A model generated the notes under the pieces. That model was not told the DNA's origin, searched no databases, and saw only the letters and a list, made by a program, of their open reading frames with translations. This document shows positions 54,731-62,447 of a DNA stretch of 62,447 bases, piece after piece. Source of the DNA: Alphaproteobacteria bacterium (GTDB lineage: Bacteria; Pseudomonadota; Alphaproteobacteria; Caulobacterales; Caulobacteraceae); the NCBI GenBank assembly GCA_018820665.1, contig JAHJNW010000071.1:1-62447 (forward strand), in the 5' to 3' direction. The translations under genes and the position numbers were made by a program. Numbering within the stretch: position 1 is the stretch's first letter; every line of letters begins with the position of its first letter.

Positions 54731-55822
54731 TTGCCCGACCGCGCTTCCGTCATCGCCGCCCTCGACGCCGTCCGCGACCCGAAGAGCGGGCAGGGACTGG
54801 TCGCCGCCGGCCTCGCCCAGGGCCTGACCGTGACCGACGACCGCGCCGGCTTCGTCATGGAGGTCGCCCCCGGCGACACCGCCCTCTACGCCCCCGTCCG
54901 CGACGCCGCCGAGGCCGCCCTGAAAGCCATCCCCGGCATGGCCCGCGTCTCCGTCGTCCTGACCGCCGAGACCGCCCCGGCGCCCCGGCCCGTCCGCACC
55001 GCCTCCCTCTCGCCCCAGGCCGTCGACCAGACCCGGGCCAAGGCCCCGGTCCCGACCGACCGCCCGGCCCACGTCCGCCGCGTCCTCGCCGTCGCCAGCG
55101 GCAAGGGCGGCGTCGGCAAGTCGACCGTCGCCGTCAACCTCGCCGCCGCCCTCGCGGCGCGCGGCCTGTCGGTCGGCCTGCTCGACGCCGACGTCTACGG
55201 CCCCTCCCTGCCGACCATGCTTGGCATGTCGGGCAAGCCCGAATACCGCGACGGCATGATGCAGCCGCATGGCGTCCACGGCCTCAAGGCCATGTCCGTC
55301 GGCCTGCTGACGGGGGCCAACGACGCCATGGTCTGGCGCGGCCCCATGGCCTCCCAGGCCCTGACCCAGATGCTGACCCAGACCCGCTGGGGGACGGAGC
55401 AGCAGCCGCTCGACATCCTCGTCGTCGACCTGCCGCCGGGCACCGGCGATGTCCAGCTGACCCTGATCCAGAAGACCCCGCTGGACGGCGCCGTCATCGT
55501 CACCACGCCGCAGGAGGTGGCCCTCGCCGACGCCCGCCGCGCCCACGCCCTGTTCGTGAAGGTCAAGGTTCCGACCCTCGGCCTGATCGAGAACATGTCC
55601 GGCGACGTCTTCGGCCGCGGCGGCGGCGAGGCCGAGGCGGGCGGACTGGACATCCCCTACCTCGGCGACCTGCCGCTGGACTCGGCCGTGCGCGAAGGGG
55701 GCGACGCCGGCGTCCCGCTGGTCGTCGCCGCGCCCGACGGCTACATCGCCGCCCGCTTCGCCGGTTTCGCGGCGGCGCTTGTGGAGAAACTCGGCCTCGA
55801 GGGTTTCCAAACGCAACTCTAA
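54731..55822 (+). CDS. Iron-sulfur cluster carrier, Mrp/ApbC-type P-loop ATPase
   Basis: 363 aa. N-terminal MIP18-like domain (about 1-90: [23 protein letters not shown]), Pro/Ala linker, then the Mrp/NBP35 ATPase: deviant Walker [16 protein letters not shown] near 118, [30 protein letters not shown] and NMSGDVFGR. The CxxC cluster motif of some Mrp is absent here. The start is TTG at 54731 after CAGGACTCC; the preceding in-frame reading is a shadow. Its TAA shares two bases with the next ATG. Confidence 0.9.
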   Translation: MPDRASVIAALDAVRDPKSGQGLVAAGLAQGLTVTDDRAGFVMEVAPGDTALYAPVRDAAEAALKAIPGMARVSVVLTAETAPAPRPVRTASLSPQAVDQTRAKAPVPTDRPAHVRRVLAVASGKGGVGKSTVAVNLAAALAARGLSVGLLDADVYGPSLPTMLGMSGKPEYRDGMMQPHGVHGLKAMSVGLLTGANDAMVWRGPMASQALTQMLTQTRWGTEQQPLDILVVDLPPGTGDVQLTLIQKTPLDGAVIVTTPQEVALADARRAHALFVKVKVPTLGLIENMSGDVFGRGGGEAEAGGLDIPYLGDLPLDSAVREGGDAGVPLVVAAPDGYIAARFAGFAAALVEKLGLEGFQTQL

Positions 55823-56961
55823 TGGCCACCTTGACGGTTCCAGTCACTGAGCCCGAGCCGCCCATGTCCGTCGACGCCCTGTTCCGCCCGTTCCAGGTCA
55901 AGTCCCTGAAGATGCCCAACCGCATCGTCATGGCCCCGATGACGCGGTCCTTCTCCCCGGGCGGCATCCCGACCAGCGACGTCGCCGGCTACTATCGCCG
56001 CCGCGCCGAGGGCGGCGTCGGCCTGATCGTCACCGAGGGCACGGTCGTCGAACGCCCCGCCGCCCGCAACGACGCCAATGTGCCCGTCTTCTACGGCGAG
56101 GCCCTGCCGGCGTGGAAAAAGGTCGTCGAGGAGGTCCACGCCGCCGGCGGCCTGATCGCGCCCCAGCTGTGGCACGTCGGCTCGGCCCGCGGCCAGGGTG
56201 AGGACTGGCAGCCGCTCGGCAAGGTCGACAGCCCCTCGGGCATGACCAGCCCCGGCAAGCGCAAGCTGGAGCCGATGACCGACGAGGACATCGCCGACAC
56301 CATCGCCGCCTTCGGCCGCTCGGCCCGCGCCACGCGCGAACTCGGTTTCGACGCGGTCGAGATCCATGGCGCCCACGGCTATCTGATCGACCAGTTCTTC
56401 TGGAGCGCCCTCAACGACCGCGACGACCGCTGGGGCGGCGGGACCATCGCCGACCGCGCCCGCTTCGGCGCCGAGGTGGTCAGGGCCGTGCGCGAGGGCG
56501 TCGGCCCGGACATGGCCCTGATCCTGCGCCTGTCGCAGTGGAAGTCGCACGATTTCGCGGCGAAGAACGCCCATGACCCGGCCGAGCTCGATCAATGGTT
56601 GACGCCCCTCGTCGAGGCCGGCGTCGACGTCTTCCACTGCTCGCAGCGGCGCTTCTGGGAGCCCGAGTTCGAGGGCTCGGACCTAAATTTCGCCGGCTGG
56701 ACGAAGAAGATCACCGGCCTGCCGACCATCACCGTCGGCTCGGTCGGTCTGGACGGCGAGTTCATCGCCGCCTTCGGCGGCGCCGGCTCGAAGCCGGCCT
56801 CGCTGGACGGCCTGATCAAGCGGCTCGAGGCCGACGAGTTCGACCTCGTCGCCGTCGGCCGCGCCCTGCTGGCCGACCCCCACTGGGTCGAGAAGATCCG
56901 CGACGGCCGGCTGAACGAGCTGAAGGATTTCGAACGCTCGGCGATGATGACGCTGAGCTGA
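55822..56961 (+). CDS. Old Yellow Enzyme family NADH:flavin oxidoreductase
   Basis: 379 aa (365 if ATG at 55864 is the start). FMN enzyme that reduces activated C=C bonds. Barrel motifs [61 protein letters not shown] with the substrate-binding His pair, and [24 protein letters not shown] overlap with mrp suggests cotranscription. Physiological substrate unknown. Confidence 0.9.
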   Translation: MATLTVPVTEPEPPMSVDALFRPFQVKSLKMPNRIVMAPMTRSFSPGGIPTSDVAGYYRRRAEGGVGLIVTEGTVVERPAARNDANVPVFYGEALPAWKKVVEEVHAAGGLIAPQLWHVGSARGQGEDWQPLGKVDSPSGMTSPGKRKLEPMTDEDIADTIAAFGRSARATRELGFDAVEIHGAHGYLIDQFFWSALNDRDDRWGGGTIADRARFGAEVVRAVREGVGPDMALILRLSQWKSHDFAAKNAHDPAELDQWLTPLVEAGVDVFHCSQRRFWEPEFEGSDLNFAGWTKKITGLPTITVGSVGLDGEFIAAFGGAGSKPASLDGLIKRLEADEFDLVAVGRALLADPHWVEKIRDGRLNELKDFERSAMMTLS

Positions 56962-56986
56962 GGCGGAACCCGGCGAGGCGCCGCTC

Positions 56987-57844
56987 CTAGCGCCTCGCCT
57001 CTCCCGCATTCGCGCGATTGCCGCTCAACACGGACTCGAAGGCCGCCCGGTCGAACAGCTGTACGTTGAAGAACGTCGGCGTGCAGCCCGTCATCGTCGG
57101 CGGGCAATTGACGACTTCCTGGGTCAGAATGACCCAGTCCTCGGCCCACAGCCGCCGGTGGGCATCGGCCGCATAGCCGCGCCCCTCTGCGTCCTGTCTC
57201 AGGGCGTCGACGGTCTGCGCCGCCAGCGGACCCGACAGTTTGACCGTACAGACGGACCTCCGGAGGTCGATCCTGATCTGTCCCTCGGCCGGGTCCGCGG
57301 CCGGCCCCGAGCCGAACAATTCGGGCTCCGCCGTCACGATCTGGCGTCGCTCCGCCTCTTCGCCGTTCGCCAGCGCCGGGCATAGATCGAACAGGGCGAG
57401 CCGGGCGGCCTCGACCAGCGGACGCTGAGCTCGTCGCCTGTGCGCCGCGAACCGCGCGCCGAGCGGACCCCCGGCCTCCGCCAGGATCACGGTGGCGCCG
57501 GGAACGCCGTCCTCCTCGAACCGCGAGATCAGCACCAGCTGTCCCTCGCGGGTCCAGGCCGAGAGGCCGGCGGCCTCCCAGCCCTCCGCCTCCAGCCGCG
57601 CCCGGATCGCGGACAGGCTGTCATCGACACGCCACTGCAGGAAGACGTCGCAAGACCGGTCCTGGACCGAGACGCCCCAGTACACGTTCATGCCGTCCGT
57701 GGTCGCAACCGTCTCCGACGGCCCGGCGCCGTCCCGGAGGGCCGCCGGGCATCGCTCGAACAGCAGATGCTGCGCCGTGGCGACGGTGGAGTCCTGCGGG
57801 GCGACCGTCAGAAGCAGGGCGGTCAGGGCCGCTGAAAGGCTCAC
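56987..57844 (-). CDS. Hypothetical secreted protein with internal duplication
   Basis: 285 aa. N-terminal signal-like SLSAALTALLLTVAPQ. Two halves share a pattern: LLFERCPAAL...SCDVFLQWRV...AIRARLEAEGWEA (first) and LALFDLCPALAN...SVCTVKLSGPL...ALRQDAEGRGYAAD (second). Each half keeps one CP and a later Cys, suggesting two copies of a disulfide-bonded small domain. The ATG overlaps the ybjQ stop by 4 nt. Last gene of the thyA operon. No family recognised. Confidence 0.7.
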   Translation of the reverse strand: MSLSAALTALLLTVAPQDSTVATAQHLLFERCPAALRDGAGPSETVATTDGMNVYWGVSVQDRSCDVFLQWRVDDSLSAIRARLEAEGWEAAGLSAWTREGQLVLISRFEEDGVPGATVILAEAGGPLGARFAAHRRRAQRPLVEAARLALFDLCPALANGEEAERRQIVTAEPELFGSGPAADPAEGQIRIDLRRSVCTVKLSGPLAAQTVDALRQDAEGRGYAADAHRRLWAEDWVILTQEVVNCPPTMTGCTPTFFNVQLFDRAAFESVLSGNRANAGEARR

Positions 57845-58167
57845 GCCGCCTCCACCACCACCGCCGTGCCATAGGCCAGCACCTCGGTGACGCCCTCCAT
57901 GATCTCATTGGCCTCGTAGCGCATGGCGATCACGGCGTTGGCCCCCATGCCCTCGGCATGGGCGACCAGCTCTTCATAGGCCTCGGCCCGCGACGCCTCG
58001 GCCAGTTTGACATAGGCCCCGACCCGGCCGCCCAGCATCGACTGCAGTCCGCCGATGGCGTCCGAGATCACATTGCGCGACCGAACCGTGATGCCCCGCA
58101 CCAGCCCCAGCGTCTTCACCACCCGATAGCCGGGCGCGTCATTGGTCGTCACGATCAGCATGGTCAT
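57841..58167 (-). CDS. YbjQ family protein
   Basis: 108 aa. MLIVTTNDAPGYRVVKTLGLVRGITVRSRNVISDAIGGLQSMLGGRVGAY, typical of the YbjQ (PF01906) fold with the RSRNxxSD turn, and NAVIAMRYEANEIMEGVTEVLAYGTAVVVE. Homopentameric small protein of unknown function, historically called a heavy-metal-binding domain. Overlaps folA by 4 nt and the downstream gene by 4 nt. Confidence 0.92.
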   Translation of the reverse strand: MTMLIVTTNDAPGYRVVKTLGLVRGITVRSRNVISDAIGGLQSMLGGRVGAYVKLAEASRAEAYEELVAHAEGMGANAVIAMRYEANEIMEGVTEVLAYGTAVVVEAA

Positions 58168-58682
58168 CTCCGCTCCAGCACCCGGAAGACGAAGGCGTGA
58201 TCGTCCTTCTCCCCCGCCGCATGCGCCTCCGACGATACCTCGACCCAGGCCGACTCGTCGAACGGCGGAAACACCGCATCCCCCTCCGGCTCGGCCTCGA
58301 CCTCGGTCAGATACAGCCGCTTCGCCCGCGCAAGGGCGGTGGCGAACAGCGCCGTGCCGCCGATGACGCAGACCTCCTCGACCCCGTCGTCCATGGCCGT
58401 CTCGCGCGCGATCTCGACCGCCTCGTCCAGGGTCGTGCAGATCACCGCCCCGCGCGCCTCGAACGACTCGTCCCTCGATAGCACCAGATTCAGCCGCCCC
58501 GGCAGCGGCTTGAGGGGCAGGCTCTCCCACGTCTTGCGGCCCATGATGCACGGCTTGCCGATGGTCACCGCCTTGAACCGCTGCAGGTCGCTGCGCAGCC
58601 GCCACGGCAGGTCGCCGTCACGCCCGATCACCCCGTTGCGGGCCCGGGCGACGACGAGGGCGATATGGGGCAGGGCGCTCAT
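58164..58682 (-). CDS. folA: Dihydrofolate reductase (FolA)
   Basis: 172 aa. NADPH-dependent reduction of dihydrofolate. Starts MSALPHIALVVARARNGVIGRDGDLPWRL (the GDLPW substrate loop), then MGRKTWESLP for NADPH, VCVIGGTALFATAL for the GG cofactor turn, and LTEVEAEPEGDAVFPPFD at the end. Start ATG in a 4-nt overlap with the MazG-like gene. Regenerates folate used by ThyA in the same operon. Confidence 0.95.
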   Translation of the reverse strand: MSALPHIALVVARARNGVIGRDGDLPWRLRSDLQRFKAVTIGKPCIMGRKTWESLPLKPLPGRLNLVLSRDESFEARGAVICTTLDEAVEIARETAMDDGVEEVCVIGGTALFATALARAKRLYLTEVEAEPEGDAVFPPFDESAWVEVSSEAHAAGEKDDHAFVFRVLERR

Positions 58683-58978
58683 GCCGTCTCCTCCAGCCAG
58701 TGCAGCCATTTGCGCCGCATCGCCTGTTCGATGTCGATCCCGGCCCGGTCGCAATAGATCAGCAACATCCCCAGCACATCCGCCGCCTCGTCGCCCAGCT
58801 TGCCGGCGTCGGCCGCGCCGCGCGCCCGCCCGCTCATGCGCAGATGCTCGGCCGTCAGCTCGCCCAGCTCCTCCTGCACCTTCAGCAGGGCCCAGTCGCC
58901 GGACCGCTCGATGCCGTGTTCGGCCGCATAGATGTCGGAGATGCGCAGGACGTCGGCCTGCAGGTCGGAGAGGTTCAT
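58679..58978 (-). CDS. MazG-like nucleotide pyrophosphohydrolase
   Basis: 99 aa. MazG fold motif: LLKVQEELGELTAEHLR (E-x2-E) and GDEAADVLGMLLIYCDRAGID (E-x2-D). Hydrolyses nucleoside triphosphates to monophosphates. Lying between thyA and folA, a role in clearing dUTP or a damaged dNTP is plausible but not shown. ATGA overlap with folA. Confidence 0.88.
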   Translation of the reverse strand: MNLSDLQADVLRISDIYAAEHGIERSGDWALLKVQEELGELTAEHLRMSGRARGAADAGKLGDEAADVLGMLLIYCDRAGIDIEQAMRRKWLHWLEETA

Positions 58979-59020
58979 GGCCGCTGTCCTACAGCCTCGG
59001 CGGCCGACTTGTCCCGTCCG

Positions 59021-59878
59021 TCAGACCGCCACCGGCGCCTTGATATGCGGCCACGGCGCGTAGCCTTCCAGCAGGAAGTCCTCCAGCCGGTAGGCGAACA
59101 GATCGTCCCTCGGCGTGATCGTCATCACCGGCAGCGCCAGCGGTTCGCGCGCCAGCTGGGTCTCCGCCTGTTCGACATGGTTCAGATACAGATGCGCGTC
59201 GCCGAAGGTGTGCACGAACTCGCCGGGCTCCAGCCCGACCACCTGGGCCACCATCATGGTGAGCAGCGCATAGGAGGCGATGTTGAACGGCACCCCCAGA
59301 AACACATCCGCCGACCGCTGGTAAAGCTGGCAGCTCAGCTTGCCGTCGGCGACGAAGAACTGGAACAGGCAGTGGCAGGGCGGCAGGGCCATGTCGTCGA
59401 CGTCGGCCGGGTTCCACGCGCTGACGATATGCCGGCGCCCGTTGGGATTTGTCTTCAGCCCTTCGACCACCTTCTCGATCTGGTCGATCACCCGACCGTC
59501 CGGCGCCGCCCACGAGCGCCACTGCTTGCCATAGACCGGCCCCAGCTCGCCCTCGGCGTCGGCCCATTCGTTCCAGATCGAAACGCCGTTGTCCTTGAGC
59601 CAGCCGATATTGGTCTCACCGCGCAGGAACCACAGCAGTTCGACGATGATCGAGCGCAGGTGCAGCTTCTTGGTCGTCAGGACGGGAAAGCCCTTCGACA
59701 GGTCGAACCGCATCTGCCGCCCGAACACCCCCAGCGTCCCGGTGCCGGTCCGGTCGTCGCGCCGCGCGCCATTGTCGAGGATATCGCGCAGCAGGCTGAG
59801 GTACTGCCACTCGGGGTGGTCGGCCGCGGCCGCCCCGGTTCGGGCCTGCAGTTCGGCGAATGTGGCGACGGCGTTCAT
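59021..59878 (-). CDS. thyA: Thymidylate synthase (ThyA)
   Basis: 285 aa. Makes dTMP from dUMP with methylene-tetrahydrofolate. [45 protein letters not shown], active site Cys168 in [25 protein letters not shown], and [14 protein letters not shown] at 59878 is chosen; the reading upstream to 60259 is a shadow. First of the five-gene operon thyA, MazG-like, folA, ybjQ, 285-aa protein. Confidence 0.97.
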   Translation of the reverse strand: MNAVATFAELQARTGAAAADHPEWQYLSLLRDILDNGARRDDRTGTGTLGVFGRQMRFDLSKGFPVLTTKKLHLRSIIVELLWFLRGETNIGWLKDNGVSIWNEWADAEGELGPVYGKQWRSWAAPDGRVIDQIEKVVEGLKTNPNGRRHIVSAWNPADVDDMALPPCHCLFQFFVADGKLSCQLYQRSADVFLGVPFNIASYALLTMMVAQVVGLEPGEFVHTFGDAHLYLNHVEQAETQLAREPLALPVMTITPRDDLFAYRLEDFLLEGYAPWPHIKAPVAV

Positions 59879-60044
59879 GGCGGCACGTTGGACGCTGATT
59901 CGGTGATCTCCAACGCGGCCGGTGGACACATTGGCGTGGCGACTGTGGACGGCCCGCCGGACCGGAACATATCTGATCGATATTCGACACAGGAACAGTC
60001 CCGCGCCTCGCCGGTTGGCTTCGGAAACCAACAAGGAGGCCCCC

Positions 60045-60569
60045 ATGTCCGTTATCGACAAGGTTCTCGGCGCGGTCACCCCGCCCGTGTCCGAAGAAAA
60101 GCGCGCTGAGGCCACGGCGAAGGCCCGGGCCGCCGCCGACAGCGGCGACTGGCTGTCGCTCGCCCTCGACCACCACGACCAGATCCGGTCCGCCTTCCAG
60201 ACCTGCCGCAACGCCGAATTGGCCGCCGACCGAACCGCCGCCATGAAGGCCCTCGCCACGGTTCTGAACGGCCATTCGCTGGCCGAGGAGGTCGTCCTCT
60301 ATCCCGCCCTGGCCCAGGTCGGGGAGAAGATCCACGCCGGCCACGCCTACACCGAACAGACCACGGCCAAGATGCAGATGGCCGAATGGCAGAACATCGC
60401 CCCCTCCACCCCCGAGTGGAAGGACAAGCTCGAGCACATCGAGGGCGCCGTCCTGACCCACATCTATGAGGAGGAATCCAGCTGGTTCCTCAAGCTCAAG
60501 GAGAAGGGCGAACGCCAGGCGCACCTGACCGAACGCTATCGGGAAGAGTTCGAACGCTACTGCGGCTGA
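60045..60569 (+). CDS. Hemerythrin-domain protein
   Basis: 174 aa. Four-helix bundle: [14 protein letters not shown] (two His), [16 protein letters not shown] (His, Glu), then [19 protein letters not shown] and [17 protein letters not shown]. These give a carboxylate-bridged diiron site, suggesting O2, NO or iron sensing/storage. A perfect AAGGAGG RBS precedes the ATG at 60045. Divergent from thyA, single gene. Confidence 0.9.
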   Translation: MSVIDKVLGAVTPPVSEEKRAEATAKARAAADSGDWLSLALDHHDQIRSAFQTCRNAELAADRTAAMKALATVLNGHSLAEEVVLYPALAQVGEKIHAGHAYTEQTTAKMQMAEWQNIAPSTPEWKDKLEHIEGAVLTHIYEEESSWFLKLKEKGERQAHLTERYREEFERYCG

Positions 60570-60829
60570 GGCGGCGGGCACGGCGGTGGCGCGTAGGGGA
60601 GGGGCGCGGCCGTTCCCGCCCTTCCGCCGGTCAATTGCTGCGCTGCAAATCCGCGCCCAGCTATCATAATCTCGCCGCCCAACCCGCTGTTTCCCCTCCA
60701 CACCCCTGCGCGCCAGCGTCCTGAACCCGCCACAGGAAGGGGCGGCTGTACACTGCGCGGTCCAGGCGCGGTCTTTGACAATCGAACCCCGAACCCCCGC
60801 CCGCGGGGCTCCCGCGAAACGGACTCTCC
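60570..60829. other. Intergenic region without a gene
   Basis: Over 250 nt with no supportable ORF. The 74-aa minus-strand frame has Pro-rich low-complexity composition and no ribosome binding site. A TTGACA at 60775-60780 on the plus strand lacks a matching -10, and short GC-rich inverted repeats (CCCCCGCCCGCGGGG) are present. Nothing else is seen. Confidence 0.6.
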
Positions 60830-60872
60830 GGACTCTTCGGACGGAATTTTTCGTCCGTTTCGGGCGGAGTCC
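60830..60872 (-). terminator. Nested hairpin after DUF924
   Basis: On the minus strand, GGACTC ... CGGACG-AAAAATTC-CGTCCG ... GAGTCC: an inner 6-bp stem with an A/T loop inside an outer 6-bp stem, starting at the stop codon of the DUF924 gene. Likely terminator or mRNA 3-prime protector, no strong T tract. Confidence 0.55.
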
Positions 60873-61424
60873 CTAACCCCGGAAGCCGTCCTCTTCCAGA
60901 AACGCCTGCTCCTCCGCCGTCGTCTCCCGCCCCAGTTCTGGATTGCGATGAGGAAAGCGGCCGAAGCGGGCGATGACCCCGTGGTGGTGCTCGGCCCAGC
61001 GGTCGTCCGGCGCGCGCTCCATGCGGGTCTGGAACATCTCCAGCTGCCGGTCCTGATCGGCCCGATCCTCCGAGTGCTGCAGCGGCAGATAGAAGAACCG
61101 GCGGATATCGCCCTCGGTCTCCAGGTCGTGCCCGGCCTCTAGCGCCTGCAGTGCGAACATCCGCGCCAGCGGATCGGTGGCGAAGGCGTGCGCCGTGCCG
61201 CGGAAGCTGTTGCGCGGGAACTGGTCCAGCAGGATCAGCAGCGCCAGCGCCCCCTCGGCCGTCCCCGCCCAGTCGTCCAGCTCACGCCGGGCCGCGGCGA
61301 CGTGGGCGTCATGGAAGCGGCGGCGGAATTCGGCGTCGAAGGCCTCGTCCTTGGCGAACCACATCTTCGGGCCCGCCTCTTTCCAGAAGGCGACGACGGC
61401 GGACGGCGTTGTGTCTGTGCTCAT
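60873..61424 (-). CDS. DUF924 family protein
   Basis: 183 aa, all-helical TPR-like fold. VVAFWKEAGPKMWFAKDEAFDAEFRRRF, LLILLDQFPRNSFRGTAHAFATDPLA, FFYLPLQHSEDRADQDRQLEMF and RFPHRNPELGRETTAEEQAFLEE are all DUF924 hallmarks. Function unknown. ATG at 61424 (MSTDTTPSA); the extension to 61454 runs toward the divergent ilvC relic. Confidence 0.92.
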   Translation of the reverse strand: MSTDTTPSAVVAFWKEAGPKMWFAKDEAFDAEFRRRFHDAHVAAARRELDDWAGTAEGALALLILLDQFPRNSFRGTAHAFATDPLARMFALQALEAGHDLETEGDIRRFFYLPLQHSEDRADQDRQLEMFQTRMERAPDDRWAEHHHGVIARFGRFPHRNPELGRETTAEEQAFLEEDGFRG

Positions 61425-61459
61425 GACCGATAACCTAGGCGCCCCGCTCTCCATCTTCC

Positions 61460-62071
61460 ATGACCGCGACTGCGATCTCCATCATTCGCGGCAAGCGGGT
61501 CGCCGTGATCGGCTACGGCAGCCAGGCCGCACCCATGCCCTGAACCTGCGCGACCCGGGCGTGACCGACGTCGTCGTCGGCTTGAAGGCCGGCTCGGCCA
61601 CCCGCGCGAAGGCCGCCGCCGACGGCTTCCCCGTCCTGACCACCGGCGAGGCGGCCGCCACGGCCGACGTCGTCGCCGTCATGGTCTCGGAAGAGGCCCA
61701 CCGCGGCCTGTGGCGCGACGAGCTGGAGCCGAACATCCGCCCCGGCGCCGCCCTGGTCTTCGCCCACGGCCTGTCGGTGCGCTTCGGCCTCGTCCAGCCG
61801 CGCCCCGACCTCGACGTCATCCTCGCCTCGCCCAAGGGCATCGGCCCGCGCATCCGCGACCTCTGTGTCGAAGGGCAGGGGGTGTTCGCCCTGTTCGGCG
61901 TGCATCAGGACCCCGCGGGCGGCGACCACGCCCTCGGCCTGTCCTTGCCGCCGCCCTCGGCTGCGGCCGCAAGGGCATCCTCTGCTGGCCCGCCGCAAGG
62001 CCTTGGGCCAACGCTCCATAGAGCTCGTCGGCGCCGATCTGGCCGCGGTCGCGGCGAAGGCGGTGGATTGA
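61460..62071 (+). pseudogene. Decayed ketol-acid reductoisomerase (ilvC) copy
   Basis: An ATG opens ATAISIIRGKRVAVIGYGSQ, the NADPH-binding start of KARI, but the frame stops after 27 codons. Continuing one frame over at about 61530 gives AHALNLRDPGVTDVVVGLKAG, DVVAVMVSEEAHRGLW, PGAALVFAHGLSVRFG and VILASPKGIGP, the usual KARI order. A second frame change near 61950 precedes AAALGCGRKGIL, then the C-terminal catalytic domain is missing. At least two frameshifts (first is consistent with a 1-nt loss near 61524-61533) and a large 3-prime deletion. Divergent from DUF924. Confidence 0.83.
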
Positions 62072-62135
62072 AAGGGGGGGTGAGGTCGGGAAACCTCGTG
62101 GCCCCGAAGGGCCGTCTCTTCTTTCCGGGGAAAGA

Positions 62136-62212
62136 TGGTCGGAGTGAGAGGATTCGAACCTCCGACCCCTGCGTCCCGAACGCAGTGCTCTACCAGGCTG
62201 AGCCACACTCCG
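62136..62212 (-). tRNA. tRNA-Pro(CGG)
   Basis: 77-nt cloverleaf with CCA. Acceptor CGGAGTG pairs with CACTCCG. Anticodon arm CTGCG-TTCGGGA-CGCAG gives CGG; T arm GGAGG-TTCGAAT-CCTC-type. Lies just downstream (by coordinates) of the ilvC relic. Confidence 0.97.
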
Positions 62213-62226
62213 ACTTGAGGAGGGGG

Positions 62227-62255
62227 CTTATAGCGACGGGGTTTGCCCCCCGCAA
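62227..62255 (-). promoter_or_regulatory. Promoter of tRNA-Pro
   Basis: Minus strand TTGCGG (62255-62250), 17-nt spacer, TATAAG (62232-62227), 15 nt upstream of the tRNA 5-prime end. Close to the sigma-70 consensus with ideal spacing. Confidence 0.7.
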
Positions 62256-62297
62256 GCAGGGAAACGCCCCGTCGCGAAATAGTCTCGAAAGCGGTTC

Positions 62298-62326
62298 TTG
62301 CATCCCCCGCGGCCTTGTCGTATCTC
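62298..62326 (+). promoter_or_regulatory. Promoter of tRNA-Gln
   Basis: Plus strand TTGCAT (62298-62303), 17-nt spacer, TATCTC (62321-62326); predicted start near 62333, 36 nt before the tRNA. Confidence 0.6.
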
Positions 62327-62368
62327 GCACGCCTTCCGGCGCTTCGGCCCCGGAAACGCCGGACCTGC

Positions 62369-62442
62369 TGGGGAATGGTGTAATGGTAACACTCCGGTTT
62401 TTGGTACCGTCATTCTAGGTTCGAGTCCTAGTTCCCCAGCCA
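62369..62442 (+). tRNA. tRNA-Gln(TTG)
   Basis: 74-nt cloverleaf with CCA. Acceptor TGGGGAA pairs with TTCCCCA, discriminator G. Anticodon loop TTTTGGT contains TTG; the anticodon stem CCGGT/ACCGT has one mismatch at its top pair. T arm CTAGG-TTCGAGT-CCTAG. Confidence 0.95.
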
Positions 62443-62447
62443 TCCGC

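Noticed and set aside
60557..60781. 74-aa minus-strand ORF in the hemerythrin/DUF924 gap
   Set aside because: Pro/Gly-rich, no ribosome binding site, overlaps hemerythrin end; not supported.
62228..62443. 71-aa minus-strand ORF
   Set aside because: Antisense to tRNA-Gln and its promoter.

Overview
The window reads as one contiguous piece of a GC-rich (by eye about two thirds G+C) alphaproteobacterial chromosome. A circularly permuted two-piece tmRNA gene, a class I lysyl-tRNA synthetase, an SspB-alpha type ClpXP adaptor, DUF4169 and DUF2171 proteins and many 4-nt start/stop overlaps fit Caulobacterales, most likely Brevundimonas or a close relative. The genus is an inference from gene content; no similarity search was possible. 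There are no rRNA genes, CRISPR arrays, transposases or prophage blocks.

Layout. 0.1-8.3 kb: M20 peptidase, a small membrane protein, and the tamA-tamB outer-membrane assembly pair behind a small lipoprotein. 8.5-11.3 kb: a membrane hybrid histidine kinase and a CoA-transferase. 11.4-17.9 kb: tRNA-Lys, queA-tgt (last steps toward queuosine), small unknowns, class I LysRS and an SH3 protein with a strong terminator. 18.0-21.4 kb: an S24/LexA-like regulator, then six minus-strand genes that form three consecutive tandem paralogous pairs (membrane proteins, small helical proteins, hotdog thioesterases). 21.5-26.8 kb: a ligase-associated type exonuclease, a second hybrid kinase with CBS-like input, and the translationally coupled queC-queE-queD-GNAT operon. 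26.9-30.3 kb: tRNA-Val and a large autotransporter with Asp-rich, calcium-repeat-like stretches. 30.4-32.9 kb: SPFH protein, Arc-like ribbon-helix-helix protein and glycosyltransferase behind a perfect 16-bp palindrome. 33.0-39.6 kb: parE, an O-antigen-ligase-like polytopic protein, a ParE/RelE-type toxin with a long antitoxin, and uvrD/pcrA. 39.7-44.3 kb: small membrane proteins, SIMPL, COQ4-like, EamA transporter, DUF4169/DUF2171/YccF and an unannotated 55-aa basic protein. 44.3-49.7 kb: ccdA-ccdB-AAA ATPase, PhyH-like dioxygenase, fumC, cyclophilin, RusA-like resolvase, and sspB beside ssrA. 49.8-57 kb: DUF2946/TonB receptor/PepSY metal-uptake set, miaA, mrp, an Old Yellow Enzyme. 57-62.4 kb: thyA-MazG-folA-ybjQ-DUF-like operon, hemerythrin, DUF924, a decayed ilvC copy, tRNA-Pro and tRNA-Gln.

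Functional themes: tRNA modification (queA, tgt, queC/E/D, miaA), ribosome rescue and proteolysis (ssrA plus sspB), envelope biogenesis (TamAB, autotransporter, glycosyltransferase, O-antigen ligase), thymidylate/folate metabolism, and toxin-antitoxin modules. The most notable points are the triple run of paralogous pairs, the SPFH/Arc/GT operon with its palindrome, the ccdAB-ATPase operon, the ssrA-sspB neighbourhood, and two queuosine enzymes (Tgt and QueD) that lack textbook metal-binding or catalytic cysteines.
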